DNA of 64,000 nucleotides, taken from NCBI GenBank assembly GCA_036245805.1, contig BTRK01000005.1, positions 50,088,553 to 50,152,552 on the forward strand, given 5' to 3'. Within the stretch, counting starts at the first letter, position 1. Each line of letters starts with the position of its first letter. The notes under the pieces are model-generated. The model did not search any database. It had not been told where the DNA came from and was given only the letters and a program-made list of their open reading frames with translations. Below, in pieces: positions 39,801 to 54,800 of the stretch. This DNA is from Pristionchus mayeri (lineage: Eukaryota > Nematoda > Chromadorea > Rhabditida > Neodiplogasteridae). A program made the translations under genes and the position numbers.

Positions 39801-42800
39801 TCTGTTCGAAAGAAATGAGGAACGGGCGCGCGCACGCGGACCGCACCGCAATTTAAAATTCTGATGCCACCTCACGGCCCCGGCTATGACCTGCGTGTAA
39901 AAATGGTGGGCGTGTCCGCCAGGTCCGGGAATTAGCGAGCCAGAGCAAAACTATCGCGCATTTATCTAACTATTGCGCATTTCGGTGTTAAGGGTGGACG
40001 TGGTGTAATTGTTCGAATCATTTTATTTCTGTAATAGTGGAGTGCCGACTCGTTTGTCACCGTCCTCGGCTCACGTTTTCACTCCAATCTTGAAAACCGC
40101 AAGGTGAAAATGGATGAAAATTGGAATTCTGAATCCGCTCGTCACGGCGGTTCCAACCATATAACTCACTCGTCTCGCAATTGTGTCTTCGAAGAGTTGA
40201 ATTTTTAAAAATTATTTTAATACTTCGTGAAAAAATGAAGTGATAGGCGTAATCAGCATCAAATTCTACTCCGGAAACCAAATTCGCGCAATTTTAGCAC
40301 TTTCCGGAGAGGCGACGTACGCGCAAACCCGCTTTAGAAGTGACGATGTCTGGAGCCAACGACGAGTCTAGGAGCAAAATGAATGAGCCCTCCGTTTTCA
40401 GCACCCTCGATTACCCCAAAACCCATATTTACAGAGAATCGAGTTTTTTTGCTGTCCCTGCCTTTGCTCGATTCTTAGACAAACGGGCTCATATGCATCT
40501 TTAAAGGAGGAGTAAACTCAAAATTCAATTTTTGAAGCTATCATATGCACTGCCTAGAGCCCCACAACGATAAGAAGCTCCGAAATTTTCACGTTGATAT
40601 CTCCATTCCGAACAGAGTTATAGCTATTTGGCTGGGAGCCAGATCAGGGAAAGCTCAGGGAAGGGGGCGAGATAGCACTCGACTTGAAGAGTGTGCGTCC
40701 CTAGGTGAAACATATTCCAACCGGGTGCGCGTTTGCATTTACTCCTCCTTTAAAATGCGCCTCTTAGACCGTATGGTCTCTACACAATTTGTACACATTA
40801 CATTGTAGTTTTTGTTTTGTTTTAATATTATAAGCTGCTGGAGGAGTTCTAGCAGTTTGTAATATTTCTTATATTTTAAATTTTACATATTTTAAGTGAT
40901 CATTTGTAGAGAGATTGTGTGTACTCGATGGTGTGACGATAGGAGTCACGGAATGTTCATTGCCGCAGTGCTTTGTGGAAAGTGCTTCTAAATCCACAGT
41001 TCGATTCTCCGGTTCGCATTCTTTTTTTTTTAGTTCATATTCGAAGGCTGCAGCGGCGTCCGCCATAAAAAGCGATTATTCACGGTGTCGTACATCAATG
41101 GTTAGGCGTCGTCGCTCTTTGACTCCATCGATCGACTATGGTAACAGCAGCATCAGATGCCCTCTCCAAAGATACCCCCGCGATCCGAAATTGGCGTATG
41201 CGATGCCTGAGTCACTCGCTTCTAAATGGAGCAAAATGAACCACCAACGTCGTGCATCAGCCACGCCTATTTTTCCGCTTGACCCTCCCAGCAAGGATGA
41301 CACGTTACAACTTGATGTCAAACGTCAACAGATGCGAAGCCTTCCCTTGCAATTAGCGTATGTGGATTGCGAATCGCAAAGGTCGCGTTCCCCGTTACCT
41401 TCATTGCGGAGCTGTGTTAATGATCGTTTGCCAAAAAGAAGCGTTGGAAAAACGGCGACAGAGAAATCTCTATCGGACTTTACGTTGACTAAACGGCGAC
41501 CTTCTTCGTCGGCTGAGATTTGTATATCAATCGCTTCATCAGATGTTCCTATTAGTGGAGAAATGAAACGGAGGATGAGCAATGCTATTGAGAGCTTAGG
41601 CAGGTGAGTTTATTATTCTTTAGCTGATTGGAAGTGGTATTTTCACAGAAGTCTAGGCCGTTTCAATACCAGAAAATCTTTGGATGATGAGGGAAAGCGG
41701 AAACTTGAAGAATTTGCAAGATTGAGAAGCAAACGTAGGAGAAGTGAAGGGAGGAACATATTGAATTGGACGGGGAAGGGTAAGATCAAAGCCCAATATT
41801 TTATAACGCTTGGGAAAAACTTGCTTTGATGCATTGAGTCTCCAAATCGCAATGAGTGTTAAGAGCAAAAATTTTTAGCTTTCGGAATAATGCGCTTTAC
41901 CCTCATAGCTTGTTTGACTTTCGGAGTAATGAGTTTTAAGACCGGTCAAAGAACGCCGAATCTTATTTCCTCATTCGCACTGAAAAACACATTTTTTATC
42001 GTTGTTTACAAAATGTATTATTCCATGTGATTATTCGTATATGTTCGTTTTAATAAATTTCAATACTTTTAGATATTTCCTGTATTTTTTTATCGGATTC
42101 ATGAACCAGTTTTTGCAGGTATAACAATTTCAGTCCATTTTCGACTTATTTGTCAGTTTTCAATCTCACTGTATATATGACGGATCTAAAAATGCAGAAA
42201 ATGAGACCACTTTGCGACACAAAAATATTTTGGGTCATCGATTTCGTTGAAACAAAAATGACTTACCAAAGTGAGGAGGAGGAACACGCCAACTTCGTTG
42301 TTCAAAATTTGCATGTTTTGACCAACCGCTTTGCAACCCTGAATCTCGGTCAATTTTTGACCTACAGAGACCGCATTTTGTCACTCGATGCGCATTCAGG
42401 TGATCTACAAATAGTTCGTTATACTTCTGCACTTATTTTTGCTCTAAATATACTTTTTGATTAAAAACTACCTTTTGTGATAAAAAGGTCGCGATTTTTA
42501 TGCTTGATTCGCATTCCCCACCTTAAAATTGGACTACGCAAATAGCTCATTGGTCATAACTCGAAGAGTATTATATCGCCACTTAGTAGAGATAATCTGA
42601 ACTTGGTATAATTTTTCGAATGAATTGATTTTCGGCGTGTATCTCGCTTACGGCCTATGCAAATTCGCAAAGTAAGACTAATACTCGATAGCTCTAGAAC
42701 AGGTCTCCAAAGTTGGCCGTTTTGGAAATACGGCGTGAACACGAATATAGTAGAATTCTGGAGCTCATAATTTTTTCCACAAGAGAGCTAGCTTTTCACT

Positions 42801-45800
42801 TCCAACAGTAAAAATGCTTATCTCGTCGAGATATTTTAGAATAACTATATTTATATGAGGTTTGGAAGAACCGTTTTCACTAGTTACAAAACCGACTTCA
42901 CCCTTGAGGGGCGCCACTGGGAATGACGGATGAAAGATACGGCTCTCTAAGGCCGATTTTCGAACTCTACATGAAAAACTTCCCCATGGGGCAAATTTCG
43001 AACATATGTTACAAGATCCTAGTACGGATACTACTGGGAATATCTCAATTCTCTCACATTTCCTCTGTTATAAAATTATCAAATTATCCCTACTGAGTGG
43101 CGATATGATTCTCCTCGAGTTATGACCAATGACCGTACCCAATGTTAAGGTGAGGAATCCGAATCAGGTAGTTTTTAATCAAAAAGTCTTTTTTGAGCAA
43201 AACTAAGTTTCTCAAAATATCTAGATTACCTAAATGTGCATCGATTTGAAAAAAATGGTATCTGTAGGTCAAAAATTCACCGAGATACAGCCTTGCAAAG
43301 CGGTAGGTCAAAACATCAAAACAGAAGTTGGAAAAAAAGAAGTTGACTCACTTTGGTCAGTCATTTTTCAGCAAAATACATAACCAAGAATATTTTTTTG
43401 TCGCATTGTTTCATGAATGTTTACAGGGGATCCGTGATATAAGCATGTTCTATTATTTTATTTCGCTGTCTAGATTATTTTCAACTTCACCGCGTCGTAC
43501 CATATGAGCAATGAAGGATACGGCAATAAATGGCCGATTGCCGATCCTTACATGAAAAGTTACCCATAGGGGCTAATTGGCAAAATGTAAATTTTTCGAG
43601 AAGTCGCAAACACGAGAGTGCACGGCACATATTCAAATTTTAACGCTTGCTGAGCGCAGAGATGAAAAAGCATGGTCATCCTATCGTTGGAAACCGTGGC
43701 CTAGTGGTCTAAGGCGCTGTAATTTACATACGTATGGTAGGGTGGGTTCGAGTCCCGGCCTCTGCGGTAACTTTTGTCAAGCTCGTACAATTTTTGCCTA
43801 CTGTTGGGTACTTCCCCCGAAGCTTGGCAAAGGTGACTGTAGAGGTTGGGATTCGAACGCCATACCTTAGGATCCGCCATAGGATTAATCCTATGGTAGG
43901 TTTGACGATGGGTTTTCCATCTGTGGCTGAGCGTCATGGCCTGTGCTCAGCGACGGGCGATACTCAGTAAAATCCTCCCCGCGGATTTTACTTAATGTTA
44001 TAGTTCTATGATAAGCCTTCGTGATGGGGATAATACATTTCGGAAAAACAAAGTCAGAAATCGCCAGTTCAGAAAAACCCAACTGAGAAATTTCATTTGA
44101 GAAATTACCACTTCAGAAACGGGCGTTTCAGAAAAATACATTTCTGATTTTTTGCCGTGACGCGCCGCGTTGCGCGAGCGCGCACACGCCTTTGGAAGCC
44201 ATTTTCACATGAATGAAGGATTAGTATTTAATTTATATTTATAAAATAGGCTTCAATTTCTGATTTTGTTTTTCCGAAATGTCTTACCCCCTTCGTGATC
44301 TCTCGGAAAATCACATTATGGTGGATACGTAAAGGACGTAGTGACTGGAGGAGTAGGCATAATGATAATTTCTCTTGTACGGCTTATTTGAAGAGCAAGA
44401 TTTCTCTAAAAGGCTTGATTTCTAAAAGATGAATTAAATTTGTTCAATAAAATGGGATTTTCTAATATTGGGAAAATACTATCGAAACTCGATTTTCCAA
44501 CATTAATATCTTCACAATTTCCTGTAGGATTGCCTGATGAAATTGCCTCTGTGCTTGCCGATGACTCGCCACATGGAGGTTCGAGGCTTCCCTCGATGGA
44601 AAGGTGAATTTATCTGGGATGATAAATAAAAACAACTTGTTCAGGTCACCAAGTGCAATTCGTAGTCCGAACAGAGCGGACGATTATTCATTCGAGATGC
44701 GGAGCCTTAATTTGTATGTTTTGAATGAAATATTTCCTCACTCATTTTGGGCATACGGGATACAGAGATGAAAAGTATCGCCGGATTCATGTCCGAGTGG
44801 TCTGAGGTGCTTGCATTTATGGAACATGATAGGAAACGTGAGGTCTGGTTCGAATCCTACCGTACATAAACACGTTTGCCAAGCTTAGAGGAATGCCTGG
44901 TTTACTTCTCAAATTTGGGCTAAAGTTGCAAACGGAATTGCACCGGGTGGGATTCGAACCACAGTAGGCGAATCATATCATGTCTCATAAATGCAAGCGC
45001 CTTAGACCACTAGGCCATGAACTCTAACGTCGTTCCACCACATGTATTTCATCTCTGACGGATTACCTTTAGAGCCACTTGGCGAGTCAGATACGGGTTT
45101 GTGGCAAACCCGTCGGATCACGGCATCCTTTTTACGGATAACCAACCCAAAAAAGTGACCACCCAACACTTAAGAAAAAAGTATTCAGTTGCGCCGCACA
45201 CATATAGTCTCTGCAAACTGTAGCAAATAATATGAAATTATTTCCAGAAACTTTCGCATAAGGTGTTTTGACAACAATTCAAAATTATCGGAATGAATAA
45301 CCTACAGTAGCGCCGGAAAGTATTGATACCTTTTGTAATTTTGTTATGACTTTTGCGCTGATTAATTTAGCAATTTGGAGGTTGTGGCACCACACACCAA
45401 ATCCATCGAAGAATACGATGTGAGCATTGCGTCATCAGTTGCATCATCACTGATTGCGTTGTGATGACGCAATCGAACAACACTTTTCCAAACATCCATT
45501 ATTCTTACATAGATTTTTTCCAGCCAAACTTTCTGAGGTTGGAGTTATGACTGAGGTCTATCCAGAAACAAATTTTGAAGTTGCTGCTCGGTCGCACAGT
45601 TGCATTGCTGCACAAAAGTGGTCGCAAATTCAGAACTCGGCTTCTAGACTAGGTAGAAACTCGTTCAAAGCATCAAAATGATCATCATCACATTCTTGAG
45701 AATATGAAAACGATCGATCAATATTTGTCCTCAGGGCATGAAAAACATCACTTGTTTGCATGACCATTTTTGGACATTCATAACTTTGTGTGCAATTTTT

Positions 45801-48800
45801 GGAAAAATCTGGTTTTATGTGCGAATGTTCAAAATGTATTAAATATATAATTCCCAACTTTTTAGACTGTTTGTATAACTTTCCTGCCCGCGGCGACCGT
45901 TTTTCGGAGAGATACTCAGGTCGGAAAACACCCTGTTTAGTAACCTGTTCAGTGTTCCCTGTTCAGTGTTTACACACTGTCGTCGTCTGAACTCTCTCGC
46001 CCATTGGGGTAAACAGGGTTTTTTCCGACCGAGTATCCCTCCGAAAAAGGTCGCCGCGGGCAGGAAAGTTATCCAAACAGTCTAAAAAGTTGGGAATCAT
46101 ATCTTTAATACATTTTGAACATTCATACATAAAACCAGATTTTCCAAAAATTGTTTTTCATGCCCTGAGGGCAAATATTGATCGATCGTTTTCATATTCT
46201 CAAGATCATCGGGAATTGTGATGATGATAATTTTGAGTTCTGAATTCGCGACCACTTTTTTGCAGCAACTGTGCGACAGAGGAGCAACTTCAAAATTTGT
46301 TTCTAGATAGACCTCAGTCATAACTCCAACCTCAGAAAGTTTGGCCTACAGAAAAAAATACTACGTAAATACAATGGATGTTTGAAAAATTTTTGTTCGA
46401 TTGTGTCATCACTACGCAATCAGTGATTATGAAACTTATGACGCAATACTCAAATCGTATTCCTCGATGGATTTGGTATGTATATACAGTCGCGCCGGAA
46501 AGTGAGTAGACGATTTTTATTTTTGATATAACTTTTGTTGTAGCTGATATTGCAATTTGAATGTTGTGGCATTATATACCAAATCCGTCGAGGAATACGA
46601 TGCGTTCATTGCGTCATCAATTGCATCATCGCTGATTGCATAGTGATGACGCAATCGAACAACACTTTTTAAAACATCCATTATTCTTACATAGATTTTT
46701 TTAATATTCGCCAAACTTTCTGAGGTTGGAGATATGCCCGAGGCCTACCCATTAAAAAATTAGAAGTTTCTGCGGGTTCGCACCTTTACTGCAGATTTGC
46801 TGCAAAAACAGGGTCGCAAATTCATAACTCAGCTTCTAGGCAAGCTAGAAACCTGTTCAAACCGTCAAAATGATCGGCATCGTGAGTAAAGTTCACCTTG
46901 AAAATATGAAAACAAAATCTCTTAATTTGCCATCAGGGCATGAAAAAATCACTTTTTTTGAATGACCATTATTTGGACATTCATAACTTTTCGGGAAATG
47001 TATTTAAAAATCTGGTTTCTGCTTTGGCATGTTCACAATGTATTAAAGATATGATTCCCAACTTTTTAGAGCGATTGAATACCTTTCCTGCCCGCGGCGA
47101 ACGTTTTTCGGAAGTATACTATGACCGGTAAACACATTGTTTACGCCTGTGCTCTCTCGCTCATAGGGGTAAACAGGGTGCTTCTCGACACCACGATACC
47201 TCCGAAAAACGTTCGCCGCGGGCAGGAAAGGTATCTAATCGCTCTAAAAAGTTGGGAATCATATCTTTAATACATTGTGAACATGCCTGGGCAAAAACAA
47301 TATTTTTAAATACATTTTCCGAAAAGTTATGAATGTCCAAAAAAATGATCATGCAAAAAAAGATATTTTTCATGCCCTGATGGCAAATTAAGAGATTTTG
47401 TTTTCGTATTTTCAGGGTGAACTTTGCTCAACAAGCCGATCATTTTGACGGTTTGTACAGGTTTCTAGATTGCCTAGAAGCTGAATTATGAATTTGCGAC
47501 CCTGTTTTTGCAGCAAGTCCGCAGGTAAGGTGCGAACCCGCAGCAACTTCTAATTTTTTTTTCTGGGTAGGCCTCGGGCATGTCTCCATCCTCAGAAAGT
47601 TTGGCGAGTATGAAAAAATCTATGTAAGAATAATGGATGTTTTAAAAAGTTTTGTTCGATTGCGTCATCACTATGCAATCAGCGATGATGCAATTGATGA
47701 CGCAATGAACGCATCGTATTCCTCGACGGATTTGGTATATAGTGCCACGACATTCAAATTGCAAAATCAGCTACAACAAAAGTTATATCAAAAATAAAAA
47801 TCGTCTACTCACTTTCCGGCGCGACTGTATATTTATGCTATTTCGTTCGAAATAACATTAACAAAAATTGAAATAGAACAGGAAATTAATAACGGTTAAA
47901 ATGACGAGTGGATAAGGGGACAATAGGGCCAAGGGGATCTACTCAGGGGAACTGGTTTGATTCTCGGAATTTACTAAAAGCCTTGCCGCTCTTGGAAAGA
48001 AGCTATTGTGTCTGTAATTGTGGTTCGATGTAGTGCCACAACATCCAAATAATTTGGACCAAATTACTAAATTAATCAGCGCAAAAGTATTAACAAAATT
48101 ACAAAAGGTATCAATACTTTCCGGCGCTACTGTATTTCGCCATCAAATTAAAAATATTTCCTATGTCTGGCGGTAGAGTGCAGCAGATTTTAATGCAGCT
48201 AATAAAAGTGCGCAACCGTGATCCCCGGGTCATGGTTTTTTTGTCAGGTAGTGCGCACGTGAGGGGTCATGGTCAAAAATTGATTGGTAGGTCATGGTAG
48301 GTCAATACTAAGTACCGTACCCAATCGATCATACAGTACCCCATATAACGTATATCGCTGCCGTAACCGTCTAATATTGTGAACTGACTTTATTTTTAAA
48401 AAAAGTCAAAATACCGTACCCAATCGATCGCACAGTACCTCCAGATACCGTATATCGCTACTGTAACCCCCTACTATCTCGAATTGACTTTTAAAAAAGT
48501 TTTGGTACTGTGCCCAATCCATCTGGTCCGAACCCAATCGATTGTACAGTATCCAATTTACTACCGTAACCCTGTTCCTTCGGTCAGCTCCAGTTCCTTG
48601 GGTCAAACATTATTCTAAAAATCCTAATGATGATAACAATATTTAAAAGTATCACAACGTATATATCATTACTGTAGAATCATTTTATGATCGTTTTAGG
48701 ATTTTTAGAAAATTGTTTGACCGAAAATGTTTGAAGGAACTGGATCTGATACAAGTAACTGGGTTACGGTAGTCAGTTGGGTACTGAACTTTCGATTGGG

Positions 48801-51800
48801 TACGGTAGCAGGCCGAACAGGCACGATACCGGGATTTTTAAAAATAAAGTCAGTTCGCTGTAATCGAGGTTATGGTAGCGATATACGGTAACTTCGGCGA
48901 CTGTATTGTCGGTTTGATACGGTACTTTGACTTTTTTTAAATATAGTCAGTTCGTGATAATTGGAGGTTACAATAGCTAAATACGGTATCTAGTAGTACT
49001 GTCTATTGGTAGTACTGCCTATCTGCACTATTGATTGGTTATGGTACACCGTCTTGGCCTACCCATGACCTGACATCAGGTAATGCGCAAACATGAATAG
49101 GGGGTCATGGGGGTCGCCGCCGGCTTGAGCAGCTAAAAGTTCATTTCGTTCTGAATGTCGACTGTAACAGTGGTACAGTAGGTCCCTAATTATTTCAAGT
49201 TATTTAACAGAAGAAAAAGTGATGGAAACGCGATCATTCTTAGTAGATGGGGCGAGACGACAGTCTGAGAGTGATTCGGAGTGGAATGAAATGACTTTAA
49301 ATAATCAGGAACCATAAAATGATCTTAACCCTAAATATAACCCGCAATTTTCGGCGCGACGCACTCGTTCGATAGCCCTGGACAAACTCTACAATGTGTG
49401 AAAAAATGGGCTGCTTCTTTACCTACATTTTGGGAAAATTGGCCGAATGTTTATCACTGTTAGTCGACTTTCAGACAACATGAACTACATAGATCGATAG
49501 ATCTCCAAAAAATGAGTGGTTAATTTTTAATAGACCTTCCACGAGAGAACGTAACAGGTCCACGGATGGCTAAAAATTCAATAATTGCTATACTTTTTTT
49601 TCTGAAGTGTAGGTCCCAATTGCTGAACTAAGGTTGGGGGTCGATTTTGAAAAAAGTTTCAGGCACCCACTTTTGGGGTCTAAAAATTGACTTCTTCAGA
49701 ATTGCATGCAATATAGATTTTCTGACGTATTTTTATTCGTAGAAAACGAATTTTGATATTAGAGCGCGAGAAACTGCGATTTGAAAAAGATATGCTCGAA
49801 AAATCTGTTTTTAGATGTTTTTTGTGACGATTTCAAAATTTTACACTTTTTTTCGGGTGTTTTCCTTGCGATTTTCGGAATCTACATCGGAAAATACATA
49901 TACGGTTATAGATCGAAAAGTATGTAGTTATCGACATGTCAAAAAACGTACCCTCCATTAGCAAATATTTGAATATTCTTCATCATATTATTGGCCCCGT
50001 AAAGTGAATAAATACAAAAGTGACCCCGTTCTGGGAAAACGTGCCGCCGCTGAGAAAAATGCAAAAAATTGAATATTCTTCATCATATTATTGGCCCCGT
50101 AAAGTGAATAAATACAAAAGTGACCCCGCTCTGGGAAAACGTGCCGCCGCTGAGAAAAATGTGCCGCAGTCTCAAAATCCGATTTTCACGTTATTATTTG
50201 CGGGCACGTTTACTTTACCCGGCGATGTGCAAAAGATGAAAAGTGATACATAGAGGGCGTCAAGAATAATCAGAATATTCAGAAAGCAGCACGTTTTTCT
50301 CAAAAATAAAATTTTTAATTTTTTAAAATTATTTGCGCATCATGACTATTCAATCTATGTATACGGTGAAGTTTTCAGAATTTTAATAATGGACCATATC
50401 TTCGAAATTATGTCCAGAAATGCCCAAATCAATGCTTTTTCTCGAATACGACATTACATTTTTTGCACCTATAGGTGCCTCTACACACCTCAAAATATGT
50501 TCAACTATCTTATCTAAGAATATACTTTATGTTTAAATGTTTAGGTATTCCAATCTTCATGAGGTCTAGTATCGAAAATCGTTACTTATGGGTCAAATTG
50601 CACTATATTTTAACGTTCAACTCGCCAAATTTTGCGATGTCGACTATTTTCATGTCACAGGCTGGACTGAAAAAAATGGCATTTCAAACATATCCGAATT
50701 TTCATCTGTATTTTTTCTGGATTGAAGATAATGTTGATATATGTTACTTTAAAGCATTTAGCGATCGGAATAGGTCCCTATTGGCGCAAAAACCGGCGTT
50801 ACGTAACGTTGTATTCAAGAAAAAGCACTGATTTGGATATTTATGGACATAATTTCGAAGATATGGACCATTTTTTAAATTCTGAAAACTTCACCAAATA
50901 TGTATTTTCCGATGTGGAATGAAAACACCCCAAAAAAATTGGAAAATTTTGAAATCGTCACAAAAAAACCTGAAAGCAGATTTTTCTAGCATATCTTTTT
51001 CAAATCGCATTTTCTCGCGCTTTAATATCGAAATTCGTTTTCTACGAGTGAAAGTACGTCAAAAATATATATTGCATGTAATTCTGAAGCAGTCAATTTT
51101 TCAACCCCAAAAGTGGGTGTCTCTTAAAAATTAAAATTGTTTACAGGTGCTCGGATCTCTGGGATCGTTTCGGGCTATTCGACCAGGAGATTCACTCTGC
51201 TTGGCATGAGAAATACTCTACTGACGGACTGAGCAGCAAGCAATTGAAAAAACAGGACGCCATATTTGGTCAGTCTTTATGAAAAACGGTTTAACATGCC
51301 TAACATAATACCGAAATACTTTTCTGATAGAATTTTAGTGTTTTTGGAAGGCATTTTTATAAAGAACAGCGCCCAAAGCGAGACGATAGTTGAATATTTT
51401 TAACACTGTTACGAACAAAATATTTTAAAGAGCTAATCGGACAAGAACGTCGTCATTGTGCTCATCTCGCTTTCCTCAAGAAGGGATACAGACAACGCCT
51501 CGTGGAAGAACACGTGTTATCTGCGGGTGACGCCGATAGATTGATACCTGGTCAGTTTACCATCATCTCAATTTTGTAATGTCCACCTTTCTTTAATGAG
51601 CGGTTAGAATAACGCGGAAAGACACAGGGAATATTTATTCGATATGTCGGTGTATTCATATATGAGATCGTTTGCTATAGATTCGACTAATTTTAAATTG
51701 AAAATACATCATACGAATGGATCTATTTAGTGAAAATCATTTTTCGTTATACAAAATAGCCAAATTTAATTCAAATTTTGGAAAAAAATCGATTTATGTT

Positions 51801-54800
51801 CCATTTCGTTTTTTTCTTTTTTTCGTTGACGCATGTTCGAGCAGATATATCAAATGAATGGAACGTGCTGGTAAGCTAATAATGTACTAAGGGCAATATG
51901 TACTTTTTATATTACGTAAATTAATTTTTGAGAATATCGAATCTATGGAATCGGCGATGCTGATTCTAGCGCGACAAAGAAAATATTTAAAATATTTAAA
52001 ATGACAGAAATACAGGGTTTTTTCCAAATTCAGATAGGAATGGATTTCGACAGTATACCACTGTTGAGTTCAAACGTTGAGTTGGGTCAAATATTTCTTC
52101 CAATACTTTATTTATTTATTTTTTAACAAATATTTGTATTTTTTAGGTCATTTTATACGAAAGTTTGTTTTGTGAATCGTACTTGCTCCGGACATCTAAA
52201 AGGAGAGATAATATTTAATGATCAATATACAATAGAGGCAGATGCAATTTCAGCGAGTTTTGCTCATTCCGGCAAAGTGTTCATTATTTCAGAACGACAA
52301 AATCTGGGCATGTTATACACTCAACGATAGCTTAGACCATGAGAAATAACCGGTTGGTAGTTTAGACGGCGTCGCCTGTTACATCAATGGCAAATCGCGA
52401 AAGGTTAAAAATACCACTATTTACGCAGCGGTTTTTCGCACCTATTCCATCACCGTGACAAGAAATAAGTCCAATATGTGACAGGAACATTATCATTATA
52501 TCGATTTATCTTTAGTTACAGTGATAACCGGGATTATTCACATTTATTTCATTAGTATCCGGTTTCATGAACCTTTCCAATGGATTTCTTTAATAAAAAA
52601 TGTCAAAGCTCTTTTGTAATTGTGGAATAATTTAGATGTACTGGATGCAATGCTTGCTTTTCACCTTCACCTACTGGATCGACTGGTTGAGAGGCAAAGA
52701 GTGGCTGCACGAGTCAACACTGTCGCTGATATAATTGCTGAAGAGGTACCATGAAGCCTGTGCCACGAAACGAGAAGCTCTCCCTCCTTTTTGACTGTGT
52801 TCATATCACAACTAACTAAGCACAGAACTTGGCATTTCTCTAGTTTAGGAGGTAACTCCGTCCACTTTCCCTCTGCATCTCTGACATCCTGTCTCTCCCT
52901 CCCTACCCCTTCCCTCTGACGCTCTCACCCGTAAACCACTACTCCCACACTCTAGTAAACAAATTTATTGCATGGCGCAAGCAAATGTCTTACTGTACAA
53001 ATCTATACTTCCTTCCTGATAACGGCGACCCGCGAAGCGGGGAGCCCTGTAAGCAAAGTTTTGATATGCACAGAAAGTGCGAGAGATCTAGAGAGCACGA
53101 GTGGGCGGGCGAGCTGCGCGCTCCCTCGCCCCTCTCTGCCTCGGCACGTTTAGGGAGCACCGCGCCTACGAAGGAGCTTCGCGCAGCTCCTGCCTGGTTT
53201 AAACACCCACACCACCACGAGTGGCCATTTGTGGTCGCATGTGGTTTTTAGCTGGTCATCCTCTTCGTAGGGAGGGGGGGGGGGGTGGCTGTTCTCCCCT
53301 CCCTCAGAGGGACTCATGGGAGCGGGAGAGATGGGCTTACACCCTAAACTAAAAAAGTCCCAGAACTTTATTGCCAAATTGCTATCTGCTCGATCGCACT
53401 TTTTTACAATGGGTTGGAAGAAGCATTAATCGTAGCTAGGAGATACGGGTCGATTTACAACTCGTGCTGTCGATGCCTACATCTCATTTGGTGCCGCGAA
53501 AGAATCAGCCGAGGCATACTATTCGCAACTACTCGGCAAGGGAGGACGATTTGCTGGATTCTATAATGTAAGCATATTGGCTAATTTCGATCACAATTTA
53601 TTCGTTAATTATAGTTAACGTTCGAAGCAAATGAACGAATTCGTGTCTTTTACTATGTAAACTGCATACCTAGCTAGTGGTGAATTGAAAAATTGCAAAC
53701 AATTGACGTTAAAATAATCATTTTTTGTTCTAATGATGTCAATGATCTACGGTGTTCTAAAACACCACTTCGCTGAGCTTTTAATATATTGTAAAAAACA
53801 ATTGTCTCGCATTTTTACTTGTATTGTTTATGTAATATTGGCGATTTTAGAAGCTTCAAACCGATCCTAACTACCGACGGTATGCATACAAGACATTGCT
53901 CACTGTAATAATAGGTAAGTTATTTGCATGTAGAGCTAAAATTTGAAGTAGTGTGTGCACGGCTGGTCACTGAGCCCTGGTCACCAGGGCTTGTTGCCTG
54001 AGGATCGGGCAATGTCTGTAAAAGCAAGTTTTCTATAACTTGGGGAAGACGTTATCGATGGTACTGATCATCATGATCAACATCGTTTTACACTTTTTCT
54101 ACATTCATTTTTTTCCATAGCCGGTTATTGAAAATACCTTAAAATTTCACAGTCGTATACTAAAATGGAGTATACGCCTCTTGTCACGGGATAATTTTTC
54201 GTATGCTAGGAAGAGGGCACTTCTTCGGCTAACGGCAACCCTACCCATCCTCATTTCCCATCCTTTCCAATCATTGAGGTGTTGAGCGGCCGAAAATCAG
54301 GCTAGGAATGTATAGAAATGAGTACGCTGTATGAGGAAAAGAGGGGATGGTGGCCATTAACCGAAAAAGGTCCCAAGAAAAGCATTATTACGCGTTTCAA
54401 CGTAGAATCGCAAAGTTTTAATAGGTTGATTTATAAGTTTTGCTACGTTTTCACACCTGAATTTTTTCAGCTGTAATTTGCTTAATACTCCAATTCCCAA
54501 TTCTCTCATCCATTTTTGCGTTATATTAGTGCATGTGCGTTATCAATCCGTTATACTGGATTGACAAGTCCCAAAATGATACAAAATTGTAATTTTGCAT
54601 AGATATTGTGATCGTTCTCATAGCAAAATCATGAGTACGCCACAACAACGCTATTTTCGTAAAGTAATATTAATGGTAGATCTCATAATAGACGGGCGCC
54701 TGACCAGCCTTGAAACTGGGTGGTCAGATAGGCAAGAATATCATAGTTGTGAGCTCTTGAAACTCGCGGAATTTGTTTGTTGAAGCAGAGCAATTCTGAT

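Noticed and set aside
43690..43770. A possible functional tRNA gene
   Set aside because: A and B boxes are present and an acceptor-like pairing exists, but the D-arm, anticodon arm and T-arm do not fold together. It matches a dispersed repeat.
51845..51870. A 26-nt exon with good splice sites inside the DH region
   Set aside because: Including it breaks phase with the next exon and inserts residues where DH domains have none. Skipping it joins DRLIP directly to DVLDAML in phase.
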